Source: an uncultured Bacteroidia bacterium (GTDB lineage: Bacteria > Bacteroidota > Bacteroidia > Bacteroidales > F082). Taken from it: a stretch of 64,000 nucleotides of DNA. Shown here one piece after another: positions 51,672 through 59,299 of the stretch (position 1 is its first letter; every line of letters starts with the position of its first letter). The notes under the pieces were generated by a model. The model was not told where the DNA came from. It ran no database searches and saw only the letters and a program-made list of their open reading frames with translations. A program made the translations under genes and the position numbers. The DNA lies in NCBI GenBank assembly GCA_902786745.1, contig CADADR010000001.1, positions 372,001 to 436,000 of the forward strand, read 5' to 3'.

Positions 51672-52039
51672 GGCTTTAAATAATACATTTACAACCTGCA
51701 AATATACAATAAATCCCAATAATGCAAAATTAATTATTTGATAGTCAACGTTTTAATAATCCAAATCGGATTCATAAACCATATCCAAAATGGATAATTC
51801 GAGATAAAAATGGATGAAGTGGATAAAAAACGGGAGAAAAATCTCGTTCCTCTCCCATTGTCTACAAAACGACTTACTTCGCCTGAAGCAAGCGTTCCAA
51901 ATCCACGATGAGAGAAAACAGGAGTGACAATATAGAGGGTAAAACGATTGGTGGCTTTTTCGCATTGCGTCTTGCGAAACGAAAAATATTATGTACTTTT
52001 GCATTGTCAAATACTTGACAATCGTAAATCAAACTTATC
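51672..52039. other. Regulatory gap between the radical-SAM operon and hicBA
   Basis: 368 bp without a credible gene. It contains the radical-SAM operon promoter (51699-51706, minus strand), an AT-rich stretch with ATGGATGAAGTGGAT near 51811, and the hicBA promoter/operator at 51994-52022. An 85-codon minus frame across it runs through the hic promoter and looks spurious. Confidence 0.6.
51994..52022 (+). promoter_or_regulatory. hicBA promoter and inverted-repeat operator
   Basis: -7 box TACTTTTG (51994-52001) is immediately followed by the inverted repeat ATTGTCAA-ATAC-TTGACAAT (52003-52022), 17 bp before the hicB ATG. A palindrome between promoter and start is the expected position for autorepression by the antitoxin or the HicAB complex. 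Confidence 0.7.
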
Positions 52040-52258
52040 ATGGAATACTCAGTTATTATACACAAAGACGAGAAAAGCGGTTGGTATACAGGAAAATGTG
52101 TCCAAGTGCCTGGCGCAATGAGCCAAGGCCGCACCCTTGACGAACTCATCGAGAATATGAAGGATGCGATAAGTCTGATGCTTGAATGCTACAAAGACGA
52201 GGCCCGTCAAGCCTATGCCGGTGAAAAGACCTTCTACAGGAAAGTCGCTTTGGCATGA
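52040..52258 (+). CDS. hicB: HicB-like antitoxin
   Basis: A 72-residue protein with the HicB partial RNase H-like fold: YSVIIHKDEKSGWYTGKCVQVPGAMSQGRTLDELIENMKDAISLML is the family signature. It neutralises HicA. No separate DNA-binding helix-turn-helix or ribbon-helix-helix tail is evident after residue 60, so how it binds the operator is unclear. It is placed before hicA, the reverse of the commonest order. Its stop overlaps the hicA start (ATGA). Confidence 0.9.
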   Translation: MEYSVIIHKDEKSGWYTGKCVQVPGAMSQGRTLDELIENMKDAISLMLECYKDEARQAYAGEKTFYRKVALA

Positions 52259-52449
52259 AACGAAATCTGCTCATACGCTACCTTACTAGTCAGAACTGCG
52301 TTCTTTTCAGGGAAGGCGGCAGGCATAGTGTCTTCATTAATAACACGAACCTCAAGAAAGTGGCTATACCTCGCCATCCAGATATCAACGATTATCTCGT
52401 CAAGGAAATCTGTAAGGAACTCGGCATTCCCTATCCAGGGAAAAACTAA
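52255..52449 (+). CDS. hicA: HicA-like mRNA interferase toxin
   Basis: A 64-residue dsRBD-fold toxin. The catalytic His is in the GGRHSVFINN segment, and the C-terminal PRHPDINDYLVKEICKELGI is typical. It would cleave mRNA when free of HicB. The stop codon abuts the right copy of the hydF repeat. Confidence 0.9.
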   Translation: MKRNLLIRYLTSQNCVLFREGGRHSVFINNTNLKKVAIPRHPDINDYLVKEICKELGIPYPGKN

Positions 52450-52531
52450 CCAATTAGCAACTACGGCATGGCCTTGGCCTATATGAATGGGATTTTTGAG
52501 CGGGTGATGGAGCCGTTTAGGAAGTAAGTGT
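52450..52531 (+). repeat. Right copy of the hydF 3'-end direct repeat (attR candidate)
   Basis: A diverged copy of 46061-46142. It encodes PISNYGMALAYMNGIFERVM and PFRK followed by TAA at the same place as hydF. There is no start and no upstream frame. It begins directly after the hicA stop. Confidence 0.85.
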
Positions 52532-52541
52532 TTGGCAATAA

Positions 52542-53090
52542 TTAGTTCCTTTTCCGATAATAAGCCCCGCCACCAGCAGCCAGCTTATGCCCGGGCTCGA
52601 TGTCTATCGTCGTAGAGAAACTCTCTCCCGTCAACTTGTAGGACAGCACATTGCCGTCGACGTGATAGGTGCCGTAGCGGTATTCGCCGTTGGCTTGAAG
52701 CTCGGAGCATCGTCCTGAGGTGCCGTCGCCTTCAAAGTTCATCACCACCTTACCGTAAGCGCCCATGTCGCAGTCCCAGGTGCCGACAATCCAAGAATAA
52801 TCACCGGAATTGGTTGTGGTGTTTGTGGTGTTTGTGGAATTTGTGGTGGAGTTGGGGGTCATGTCGGGCATGGTGATCGTATTGTCGTTCGATGAGGGCG
52901 AGTTGCGCTCTTCGTATGAAGTGCCATTGCCGTAATTCAACAAACCGCCGCCACAGGATTTCAATAGGTAGTAGGCAACGAAAGCGACAGCTACAAGAAC
53001 GATAATCCTTCTGAGGCATCCGCTGTTATTTGTTGGCGTTTTTTGCGTTTTTTGCGTTTGGTTGACATTTGGAAAGTTGATGAGTCCCAT
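52542..53090 (-). CDS. Membrane-anchored protein with Ser/Thr/Asn-rich linker
   Basis: A 182-residue protein. It has a short cytoplasmic start, one membrane helix (about 26-44, RRIIVLVAVAFVAYYLLK), a low-complexity Thr/Asn/Ser linker (about 70-97) and a small beta-rich domain (WIVGTWDCDMGAYGKVVMNFEGDG), lipocalin- or META-like. It may bind a small ligand outside the cytoplasm. Not recognised as a named family. It lies just right of the islet boundary. Confidence 0.65.
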   Translation of the reverse strand: MGLINFPNVNQTQKTQKTPTNNSGCLRRIIVLVAVAFVAYYLLKSCGGGLLNYGNGTSYEERNSPSSNDNTITMPDMTPNSTTNSTNTTNTTTNSGDYSWIVGTWDCDMGAYGKVVMNFEGDGTSGRCSELQANGEYRYGTYHVDGNVLSYKLTGESFSTTIDIEPGHKLAAGGGAYYRKRN

Positions 53091-53118
53091 ATCTGTTTGA
53101 TTTTATTGGTTGTTGCTG

Positions 53119-53126
53119 CAAAGATA
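53119..53126 (-). promoter_or_regulatory. -7 box for the 52542-53090 gene
   Basis: TATCTTTG on the minus strand, 29 bp upstream of the ATG at 53090. Confidence 0.55.
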
Positions 53127-53167
53127 CAATAAAAAGCGAATAATCAATGGATAACCATTATTTATTC

Positions 53168-53917
53168 TCATTTCCTCCTCTCAAAATGCTGGTAGTCCTT
53201 CACGCTACGCCAGCGGCCACCCCAGCGGAAACCGTACGATTCGAACGTCTTTTTGCAAAGGTCGTGGTCGTCGATTTTGTGGGGAAATTGTTTGCTTCGG
53301 TCCACATAATCGGTGGCTGTGGAAGGACGGATGCGCGAGCCTTTGACACAGGGATTCTGTAGCGGATTGATGTCGACAGCCATGCCAAAGGCATGTTGCG
53401 AGAGCCTCCACGAACCGGCTATGGTGCGGTAGTTGAAGCAAGAACTGTTGTTGGCCTGCATGGAGGCCTCGTCGGAAGCGTCGAAGTCGTCCACCAGTCG
53501 GATACTATTGATGGGATAAGCCTCTGCAAACAAGGTCCTGAAGATGCAGAGCAGGTCGTGGGCGATGGCCTTGTTGCACACCATCTCGCCTTGCTGGATG
53601 CGACCATCGAAGTCGTAATGATATAGGGTGAGGTAACGGAGCTCGTCGAAACCAATCCTTGCTGACTCAGGCAGCGACTTGCCTTGCATGCGGGTCTTCA
53701 CGGCTTCGGGGACGGGTTGCGAGAAAAAGACATAGCCTTTATAACATAAGGTGTCGTCGGCACGGGAAATGTCGGGCGGAGTCACCTTCTCAATAGGGGT
53801 TGTCCTTGGGGCTTTGGTGTTTGTTCTTCTCTCCGTTTTGTCATGGCGATTGTCATGGCATGCGGCCATGATAAACAAGGCAAGCAGGATCAGGATGATA
53901 TGGCGGTGTCTCTTCAT
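53168..53917 (-). CDS. M15-family zinc peptidase lipoprotein (VanY/D,D-carboxypeptidase-like)
   Basis: A 249-residue protein with lipobox LFIMAAC. The zinc ligands are visible: SQHAFGMAVDINPLQNP holds the HxxxxxxxD pair, and the C-terminal GRWRSVKDYQHFERRK supplies the last His. M15 enzymes trim D-alanine or cross-bridges in peptidoglycan. It overlaps the phosphatase gene by 4 bp (ATGA), an uncommon pairing whose meaning is unclear. Confidence 0.87.
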   Translation of the reverse strand: MKRHRHIILILLALFIMAACHDNRHDKTERRTNTKAPRTTPIEKVTPPDISRADDTLCYKGYVFFSQPVPEAVKTRMQGKSLPESARIGFDELRYLTLYHYDFDGRIQQGEMVCNKAIAHDLLCIFRTLFAEAYPINSIRLVDDFDASDEASMQANNSSCFNYRTIAGSWRLSQHAFGMAVDINPLQNPCVKGSRIRPSTATDYVDRSKQFPHKIDDHDLCKKTFESYGFRWGGRWRSVKDYQHFERRK

Positions 53918-54384
53918 TTTTCAAACGATGAATGCTTCTCCAAATAAGCCAGCAGTCCTTTGCATCCTTCTAAAACATCCACCCAAGTGGCCTCAAAGTC
54001 GCCTGTGTACCACGGATCAGCGACATCACCAGGTCTGTGAGTAAAATCCATTAACAGGCTGATTTTGTGGTCGGTGTCCTCGCCAAACATGCGCTTCAAG
54101 TTGTGGAGGTTGTTGTGGTCCATGGCGATGACATAATCGTAATAGGCGTAGTCCTGTCGCGTCATCTGGCGGGCGGTCTTACCCTCGCAGCCAATACCGT
54201 GCTCGGCCAACTTACGCCGCGCTGGCGGATAGACGGGATTGCCGATTTCTTCGGTTGAGGTCGCAGCAGATTGTATCTCATATTGGTCACTCAAACCCGC
54301 CTCTGCGACGAGGTGTTTCATCACAAACTCGGCCATGGGACTGCGGCAGATGTTACCGTGACAGATGAAGAGGACTTTTATCAT
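53914..54384 (-). CDS. Low-molecular-weight protein-tyrosine phosphatase
   Basis: A 156-residue enzyme. The P-loop CX5R motif is CHGNICRS in KVLFICHGNICRSPMAEFV, and the general acid Asp is in DVADPWYTGDF. It removes phosphate from tyrosine, for instance on capsule-synthesis kinases; no such kinase lies nearby. It follows tatD by 2 bp. A TAACTTTG box at 54414-54407, within the end of tatD, could give it its own promoter. Confidence 0.92.
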   Translation of the reverse strand: MIKVLFICHGNICRSPMAEFVMKHLVAEAGLSDQYEIQSAATSTEEIGNPVYPPARRKLAEHGIGCEGKTARQMTRQDYAYYDYVIAMDHNNLHNLKRMFGEDTDHKISLLMDFTHRPGDVADPWYTGDFEATWVDVLEGCKGLLAYLEKHSSFEK

Positions 54385-54386
54385 GT

Positions 54387-55049
54387 TTATAGTCTGAATA
54401 AGCGTGCAAAGTTAGAAAAGATTCTCGTTTGCAATGCCGATAAATCCATTTCCAACAGATTTGCCGCTGCCTCGTAAATCGTTTCCACTCCGATTTCCGC
54501 CATGTCGGTTTCAAGGAAGAGATAATCCAAATCGATGAATTTGAAGGATTTATAAATCTTTCTTTCTGGATACAACAGACTCTCACCCACGGAAAGATAA
54601 ATTCCCTGCCCGATGAGTTGCCGCACATCTTGCTTCGTCCCGCTGAAGCCATGGACAATCCAAGGTTGTTGGGCTTTGTGCTTTTTCCGCAAGGCGATGA
54701 TTTCGTTATGGCTGCGCACATCATGCAGAATCATCGGCTTTTGCAAGGCTTCTGAAAGCTCGATTTGTCGCTCGAAAACGGCAACCTGTCGTTCAAAACT
54801 CGCCTTGTGTATCTTGTCCAAACCCGCTTCGCCGAGGGCAAGGACATGTGGCAACTTCAGTTTTTCTGCAAGAGCTTGCAATGCTTTTTCTGATTGAAAA
54901 TCAGTGTTATCCAATGCCCAAGGGTGAATGCCGTAACTGTAATAGCCTTGCTCGAGACAAGGCTGATTCAAGTCCAAGTTGATGATTTGGATACAATTGT
55001 CATTGGTCTTTGTTGTATGGCTGTGTATGTCTATGTATTTCGACATCAT
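54387..55049 (-). CDS. TatD-family metal-dependent hydrolase
   Basis: A 220-residue TIM-barrel hydrolase. Metal-binding motifs are DIHSHT at the start, ALGEAGLD, MILHDVRSH, IVHGFSGT and LETDMAEIG. TatD proteins are 3'-exonuclease/DNase-like enzymes in DNA repair or quality control, usually about 255-260 residues. This one is short, and one metal motif (LDxH in the middle) is modified to LHDVRSH, so the substrate may differ. The start may be the second ATG (55046). Confidence 0.83.
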   Translation of the reverse strand: MMSKYIDIHSHTTKTNDNCIQIINLDLNQPCLEQGYYSYGIHPWALDNTDFQSEKALQALAEKLKLPHVLALGEAGLDKIHKASFERQVAVFERQIELSEALQKPMILHDVRSHNEIIALRKKHKAQQPWIVHGFSGTKQDVRQLIGQGIYLSVGESLLYPERKIYKSFKFIDLDYLFLETDMAEIGVETIYEAAANLLEMDLSALQTRIFSNFARLFRL

Positions 55050-55061
55050 ATCGTACTGTTT

Positions 55062-55697
55062 TCAAAACCTATATCCAACACCAGCCATAATCATATATCC
55101 AAATTCATTGACAAGCCAAGGAAACTTTTGAAAAGGATCCGGCATTAGTTTGTCATCGTTTCCAATGATTTGGGTCGTGTTAAATCCAATCTTCTCAAAA
55201 AGATAAAATGATTTCCAAATTTCAACATTGAAGCCTACTCCTATGGTGTTTTGTAACCAAAGAAAAGGCCCGAAAGATTCAGTATATTCTTCAATAGAAT
55301 AACTCCCGTCATTGAAGTTAATGGTAGGTGAAAAACCATGGTTTCTTGTAGTCGAATATGCGGCTTGAAGCTCATAAAACACAAACGGTTTCAAATGGTC
55401 GAGACGGGGAAGAAAACACCAGTTGTAGCCCAATTGCAGCCCAAAGTGTTGGGCAAAACTTGAGGCATACAATCGTCTATAATATATGCTCTGTTGGTCG
55501 TCAGGCATAGCCAGCCTATTGATATGGAATCGCAACCCGACCTCAATCTCATGGTTTTGATGGAATGTCCTTGAATAGCCAACGATTATACTCTCCCGAA
55601 GTGTCGAGGTGTTGAAGTTGATTTTGGCCGCATTTTGGGCAAATGAACAACAAGCCGTCAACAAGAATACGAACAATGCAATTGCTTTTTTTGACAT
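55062..55697 (-). CDS. Outer-membrane beta-barrel-like protein
   Basis: A 211-residue protein with the signal peptide KKAIALFVFLLTACCSFAQ. Alternating hydrophobic/aromatic strands fill the rest (ESIIVGYSRTFHQNHEIEVGLRFHI, FGLQLGYNWCF), and the chain ends in aromatic YRF. This is typical of small outer-membrane barrels. A lipobox-like TACC precedes the cleavage region but SPI cleavage at FAQ is more likely. It is unrelated to the neighbours tatD and recG. The ligand is unknown. Confidence 0.7.
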   Translation of the reverse strand: MSKKAIALFVFLLTACCSFAQNAAKINFNTSTLRESIIVGYSRTFHQNHEIEVGLRFHINRLAMPDDQQSIYYRRLYASSFAQHFGLQLGYNWCFLPRLDHLKPFVFYELQAAYSTTRNHGFSPTINFNDGSYSIEEYTESFGPFLWLQNTIGVGFNVEIWKSFYLFEKIGFNTTQIIGNDDKLMPDPFQKFPWLVNEFGYMIMAGVGYRF

Positions 55698-55771
55698 GGT
55701 TTTATAGATTCGTTCAAGTACTTTTCTTTGATTAATAAACGCGAAGCGGAAAGATTTATTACTTTTGTCGC

Positions 55772-57877
55772 ATGGAACAGAACCTGCTGCAAACGAACAT
55801 TGCCTATCTGAAGGGCGTCGGGCCGAAGAAGGCCGAAGTCCTGAAGAAGGAGTTGGGCGTGTCCACCTATCAGGATATGCTCAACCAGTTTCCGTTCCGC
55901 TATATCGACCGCAGCCAGATCCAAAAGGTAGCATACATCAACGACGATACGGTGTATTACCAACTTGTCGGCACCATCTCCAATATCAAGTTGATTGGGG
56001 CACCAAGGGCGACACGCGCCACGGGGCTCTTCAGCGACGAGACGGGCAGCATCGAAGTGGTGTGGTTTCGTGGACTGAAATGGATCAAGAACCGCTTCAA
56101 GCCGGGCGTAAAATATGTTCTGTTTGGCAAAGCCAGCGAGTTCAACCACAACTTCAACTTCGTCCATCCCGAAATTGAGGAATACGACCCCAAGGACCCG
56201 CTCATCGGTGAGGGCTTGCAAGGCGTTTACAACACCACTGAGAAGATGAAAGACCACGGCCTCGGCACGCGCACCATCGCCAAATTGCAGAAACTCATCC
56301 TGCAACAAGTCTACGAATATATTCCCGAGACACTACCGAAGTCCCTCATTGAGCAAGAGCAACTGATCCCACGCCGTTACGCCTACTACGAGATCCACCT
56401 GCCCTCAAACAACATCGAAATCCAGCAGGCCACGCGCCGACTGAAATACGAGGAGCATTTTTTCTTCCAACTGAAAATGCTGCGCAACAAGATGCACCGC
56501 GAGCAGGCCATCAAAGGACATGTTTTCAGTGTGGTGGGCGACTATTTCAATAGTTTTTATAAAGACCACCTGCCTTTTCCGCTGACCAACGCCCAAAAGC
56601 GTGTCATCAAGGAAATCCGAAAAGACTTGGGCTCTGGTCATCAGATGAACCGCCTGCTGCAAGGCGATGTGGGTAGCGGCAAAACCATCGTCGCCCTCAT
56701 GGTGATGCTCCTGGCTTTGGACAACGGCTTCCAAGCCTGCCTCATGGCACCCACTGAAATCCTTGCCACACAGCATTTTGCCACGCTTCAGGAACAACTG
56801 AAGGATATGGATGTCAACTTCGCCCTGCTGACAGGCTCCACCAAAATCGCGGAGCGAAAGAAGATTTACGCTGGTCTGGCCGACGGCACCATGCAAATCG
56901 TGGTGGGCACCCACGCGCTGATTGAAAGCAAGGTGGTGTTCAAGAACTTGGGCTTGGCCATCATCGACGAGCAACACCGTTTTGGTGTGGAGCAAAGGTC
57001 AAAATTCTATGAGAAAACCGAGATACCGCCGCACACTTTGGTGATGACCGCTACGCCCATCCCGCGCACCCTCGCCATGACGCAATACGGTGACCTCGAT
57101 GTCTCCAAAATCGACGAGTTGCCCCCTGGCAGAAAGCCCGTGCAGACTTATCATGTCTATAGCGACGACCGCTATCGCATCATGATGTTTATGAAGCAGC
57201 AAATTGCGCTTGGACGACAGATTTATGTGGTCTATCCCTGCATCAAGGAGTCGGAAAACACGGATATGATCGCATTGCAGGAGGGCTATGAGGCCTTGTT
57301 GCATGACTTCCCTGAGCCGCAATACAAACTCTGCGTCTGCCATGGCCGGTTGACTGCCGAGGATAAGGACTTCGAGATGCAACGCTTTATTACTAAAAAC
57401 GCACAAATCATGGTGGCCACGACAGTCATCGAGGTGGGCGTCAACATCCCCAATGCCACGGTGATGATCATTGAGAATGCCAACCGCTTCGGCTTGTCGC
57501 AGTTGCACCAGTTGCGCGGTCGTGTAGGCCGTGGCGCCGACCAATCCTATTGCATCCTCGTCACCGACCATAAATTGACCACCGACGGCAAGACCCGCAT
57601 GAAAACCATGTGTAGCACCAACGACGGCTTCGAAATCGCCGAGGTAGACCTAGAACTTCGAGGCCCAGGTGAAACGGGCGGCACACGTCAGTCCGGACAA
57701 ATCGAAATGCTTATTGGCGATTTGCAAAAGGATGGTCCATTAATCCCCCAAGTTCGTGAAGCCGCCATCAAGCTTTTGGCTGACGACCCGAAGCTCATCA
57801 AGCCCGAGAACAGGATGCTTCGCGAGCATTACAAGGAATTGTTTGCCCAGACATTTGACTGGAGTCAGATCGGATAG
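55772..57877 (+). CDS. recG: ATP-dependent DNA helicase RecG
   Basis: A 701-residue branch-migration helicase for stalled forks and recombination. It has the N-terminal wedge OB-fold (VGTISNIKLIGAPRATRATGLF), Walker A LLQGDVGSGKTIVA, the DEQH motif IIDEQHRFGVEQR, TATPIPRTLAM and the C-terminal helicase motif QLHQLRGRVGRG. Length is typical. A -7-like box (55760-55767) lies only 4 bp before the ATG, so the transcript may be almost leaderless. Its stop abuts the gtrA stop on the other strand. Confidence 0.95.
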   Translation: MEQNLLQTNIAYLKGVGPKKAEVLKKELGVSTYQDMLNQFPFRYIDRSQIQKVAYINDDTVYYQLVGTISNIKLIGAPRATRATGLFSDETGSIEVVWFRGLKWIKNRFKPGVKYVLFGKASEFNHNFNFVHPEIEEYDPKDPLIGEGLQGVYNTTEKMKDHGLGTRTIAKLQKLILQQVYEYIPETLPKSLIEQEQLIPRRYAYYEIHLPSNNIEIQQATRRLKYEEHFFFQLKMLRNKMHREQAIKGHVFSVVGDYFNSFYKDHLPFPLTNAQKRVIKEIRKDLGSGHQMNRLLQGDVGSGKTIVALMVMLLALDNGFQACLMAPTEILATQHFATLQEQLKDMDVNFALLTGSTKIAERKKIYAGLADGTMQIVVGTHALIESKVVFKNLGLAIIDEQHRFGVEQRSKFYEKTEIPPHTLVMTATPIPRTLAMTQYGDLDVSKIDELPPGRKPVQTYHVYSDDRYRIMMFMKQQIALGRQIYVVYPCIKESENTDMIALQEGYEALLHDFPEPQYKLCVCHGRLTAEDKDFEMQRFITKNAQIMVATTVIEVGVNIPNATVMIIENANRFGLSQLHQLRGRVGRGADQSYCILVTDHKLTTDGKTRMKTMCSTNDGFEIAEVDLELRGPGETGGTRQSGQIEMLIGDLQKDGPLIPQVREAAIKLLADDPKLIKPENRMLREHYKELFAQTFDWSQIG

Positions 57878-58390
57878 TTATTCCGCCTTCTTTTCTTTTT
57901 TGAACGAATAGAACTTATTCGTCAAGTAGCTGAACGTTACGCAGATGATGGAGATGATGACATAGGAAACGGTCGGCCACCATTGGAACACTTCGACGAA
58001 GAGTTTCAGGCCGAGGTAGTTGATGAGAATGTTGCCTACGGTGACGAGGAAATACCTGACAATCTGTGTCCTGCCGCGCAAGGTGGAGCCTGAAAAACTG
58101 ATGTGCCTTGCCATCCAGAAACCCGTCAGGAAAGTGATGGGAAACTTGAACACGAAGGCGGCAATATGAGGTGTGAAAGCTATGAAACCGAGGTCGAAGA
58201 CCTGACCTTTGAAAACGAAATGATAGAAAACATAGTACAGCACCCATTCCAAAACGAGGTTCAAGCCACCGCAGGCCGCATAGCGGAACAGCTCTAGGCT
58301 CATCACCTTGCGGAAAGGCGGATAGAAGAAGTCGATGACCGTAGTCAAAGTGCGTTCTATCCAAGATTCTATGTTCTTCAAGACTGACAT
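57878..58390 (-). CDS. GtrA-like membrane protein
   Basis: A 170-residue protein with four transmembrane helices in the GtrA-family arrangement (LFRYAACGGLNLVLEWVLYYVFY ... YFLVTVGNILINYLGLKLF ... SFKKEKK). Family members are thought to flip polyprenyl-linked sugars. No glycosyltransferase is adjacent. Its stop codon directly abuts that of recG on the opposite strand (57877/57878), leaving no room for a terminator between convergent genes. A -7 box TATTTTTG at 58406-58399 precedes it. Confidence 0.88.
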   Translation of the reverse strand: MSVLKNIESWIERTLTTVIDFFYPPFRKVMSLELFRYAACGGLNLVLEWVLYYVFYHFVFKGQVFDLGFIAFTPHIAAFVFKFPITFLTGFWMARHISFSGSTLRGRTQIVRYFLVTVGNILINYLGLKLFVEVFQWWPTVSYVIISIICVTFSYLTNKFYSFKKEKKAE

Positions 58391-58411
58391 TCGGGGCGCA
58401 AAAATAGCAAT

Positions 58412-59299
58412 TTAGAGCCAAATAACTTCATAATCATTGAGCAATTTAGAGACTTGTTCCACATCATCCGTGAAGCCTAGCACATAGCCACCACCGCCTG
58501 AGCCAGAAATCTTTACGCCAAAGTTGAAGTCGTAATCAGCGGTGAACAAATCCAAAGTGTTGTCGGTGATCATCGGGCGAAGGAACTCCAATTGGCCCTT
58601 GGTGAGTTGTTTCAAGGAATTGAAAAACAGCTCTTTATTGCCTGTAATCATCGAATCAATGCAGGAAGTCACGCAAGGCACATACTCCGATTGGAAACGA
58701 TTCAAAAACCCAGGATTCTCACGCTGGGCCTTGAAATGGTTGACCAAAGGCTTGGTGTTGCTCTTTATTTTCGTGTCAATCAAACAGATGTGAATGTCTT
58801 TCTCCAAGAAATCGTCCGAAAGTAGTTGCACTCCTTTAGGCGTGATTTTGAATGGTTGGCCCAGATAGCATTGCAAGGGATCGATGCCGGAACTGCTGCC
58901 ATGGAAGTGGCTCTCCATCTTGCCAAAGAGTGTTTTCAATTGAAGATAATCTTCGGTTTTCTGCACGGCATAGCGGTCGTAGACGGCGGCCACCAAAGTC
59001 CCAGAACTACCTAAGCCATAGCCCGATGGCACATTGGAGGCGAGAAAAAGACCCTCATCCAAATCCCTTCTTAAAGTTAGTAAGTCAAAGAGGTTTGAAA
59101 ATGCTTCGTTTTCTGAAAGGTATTGGCAAAATCGCTTCAAGCTTTGGTTGGAGGGTAGCGAAGCCGCCCTATTTCGGCTTTGTGGAAACTGCCATTGCGC
59201 TGAGAACCGCTTGAGTGGAATCATCAGCGCGGTGGCATCGAAAATCATCGAATACTCACCAAAAAGGATGACTTTGCTATAGTAACGGTCTCTCATCAC
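58412..59299 (-). CDS. Mevalonate kinase (GHMP family)
   Basis: A 295-residue GHMP kinase of the mevalonate pathway. Motif 1 is KVILFGEYSMI, motif 2 PSGYGLGSSGTLVAAV, and motif 3 KISGSGGGGYVLGF. The catalytic-loop segment SSGIDPLQCYLG follows motif 2. It overlaps the decarboxylase gene by 4 bp (ATGA). Having both implies that this organism makes isoprenoids by mevalonate, at least in part; the other pathway genes are not in the window. The kinase could alternatively act on phosphomevalonate, as the family includes that function. Confidence 0.85.
   Translation of the reverse strand: MMRDRYYSKVILFGEYSMIFDATALMIPLKRFSAQWQFPQSRNRAASLPSNQSLKRFCQYLSENEAFSNLFDLLTLRRDLDEGLFLASNVPSGYGLGSSGTLVAAVYDRYAVQKTEDYLQLKTLFGKMESHFHGSSSGIDPLQCYLGQPFKITPKGVQLLSDDFLEKDIHICLIDTKIKSNTKPLVNHFKAQRENPGFLNRFQSEYVPCVTSCIDSMITGNKELFFNSLKQLTKGQLEFLRPMITDNTLDLFTADYDFNFGVKISGSGGGGYVLGFTDDVEQVSKLLNDYEVIWL

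Larger units (their letters stand above)
46139..52531. mobile_element. 6.4-kb islet bounded by hydF 3'-end repeats
   Basis: All genes from the XRE regulator to HicA lie between two diverged copies of the hydF terminus, as if an element integrated at that site and brought its own replacement 3' end. The contents are accessory: regulator and kinase, radical-SAM cluster, and toxin-antitoxin. No integrase or transposase is present, so any mobilisation would need one in trans, or the event is old. Confidence 0.55.

Noticed and set aside
46440..51815. Inverted similarity of TTCATCCATTTCATCCATTT and its complement near 51805
   Set aside because: The match is imperfect, short and low in complexity. 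It does not coincide with the hydF repeats that bound the islet.
51753..52010. 85-codon minus-strand frame left of hicB
   Set aside because: It crosses the hicBA promoter and operator and has no family-like sequence or start context. It is more likely non-coding.
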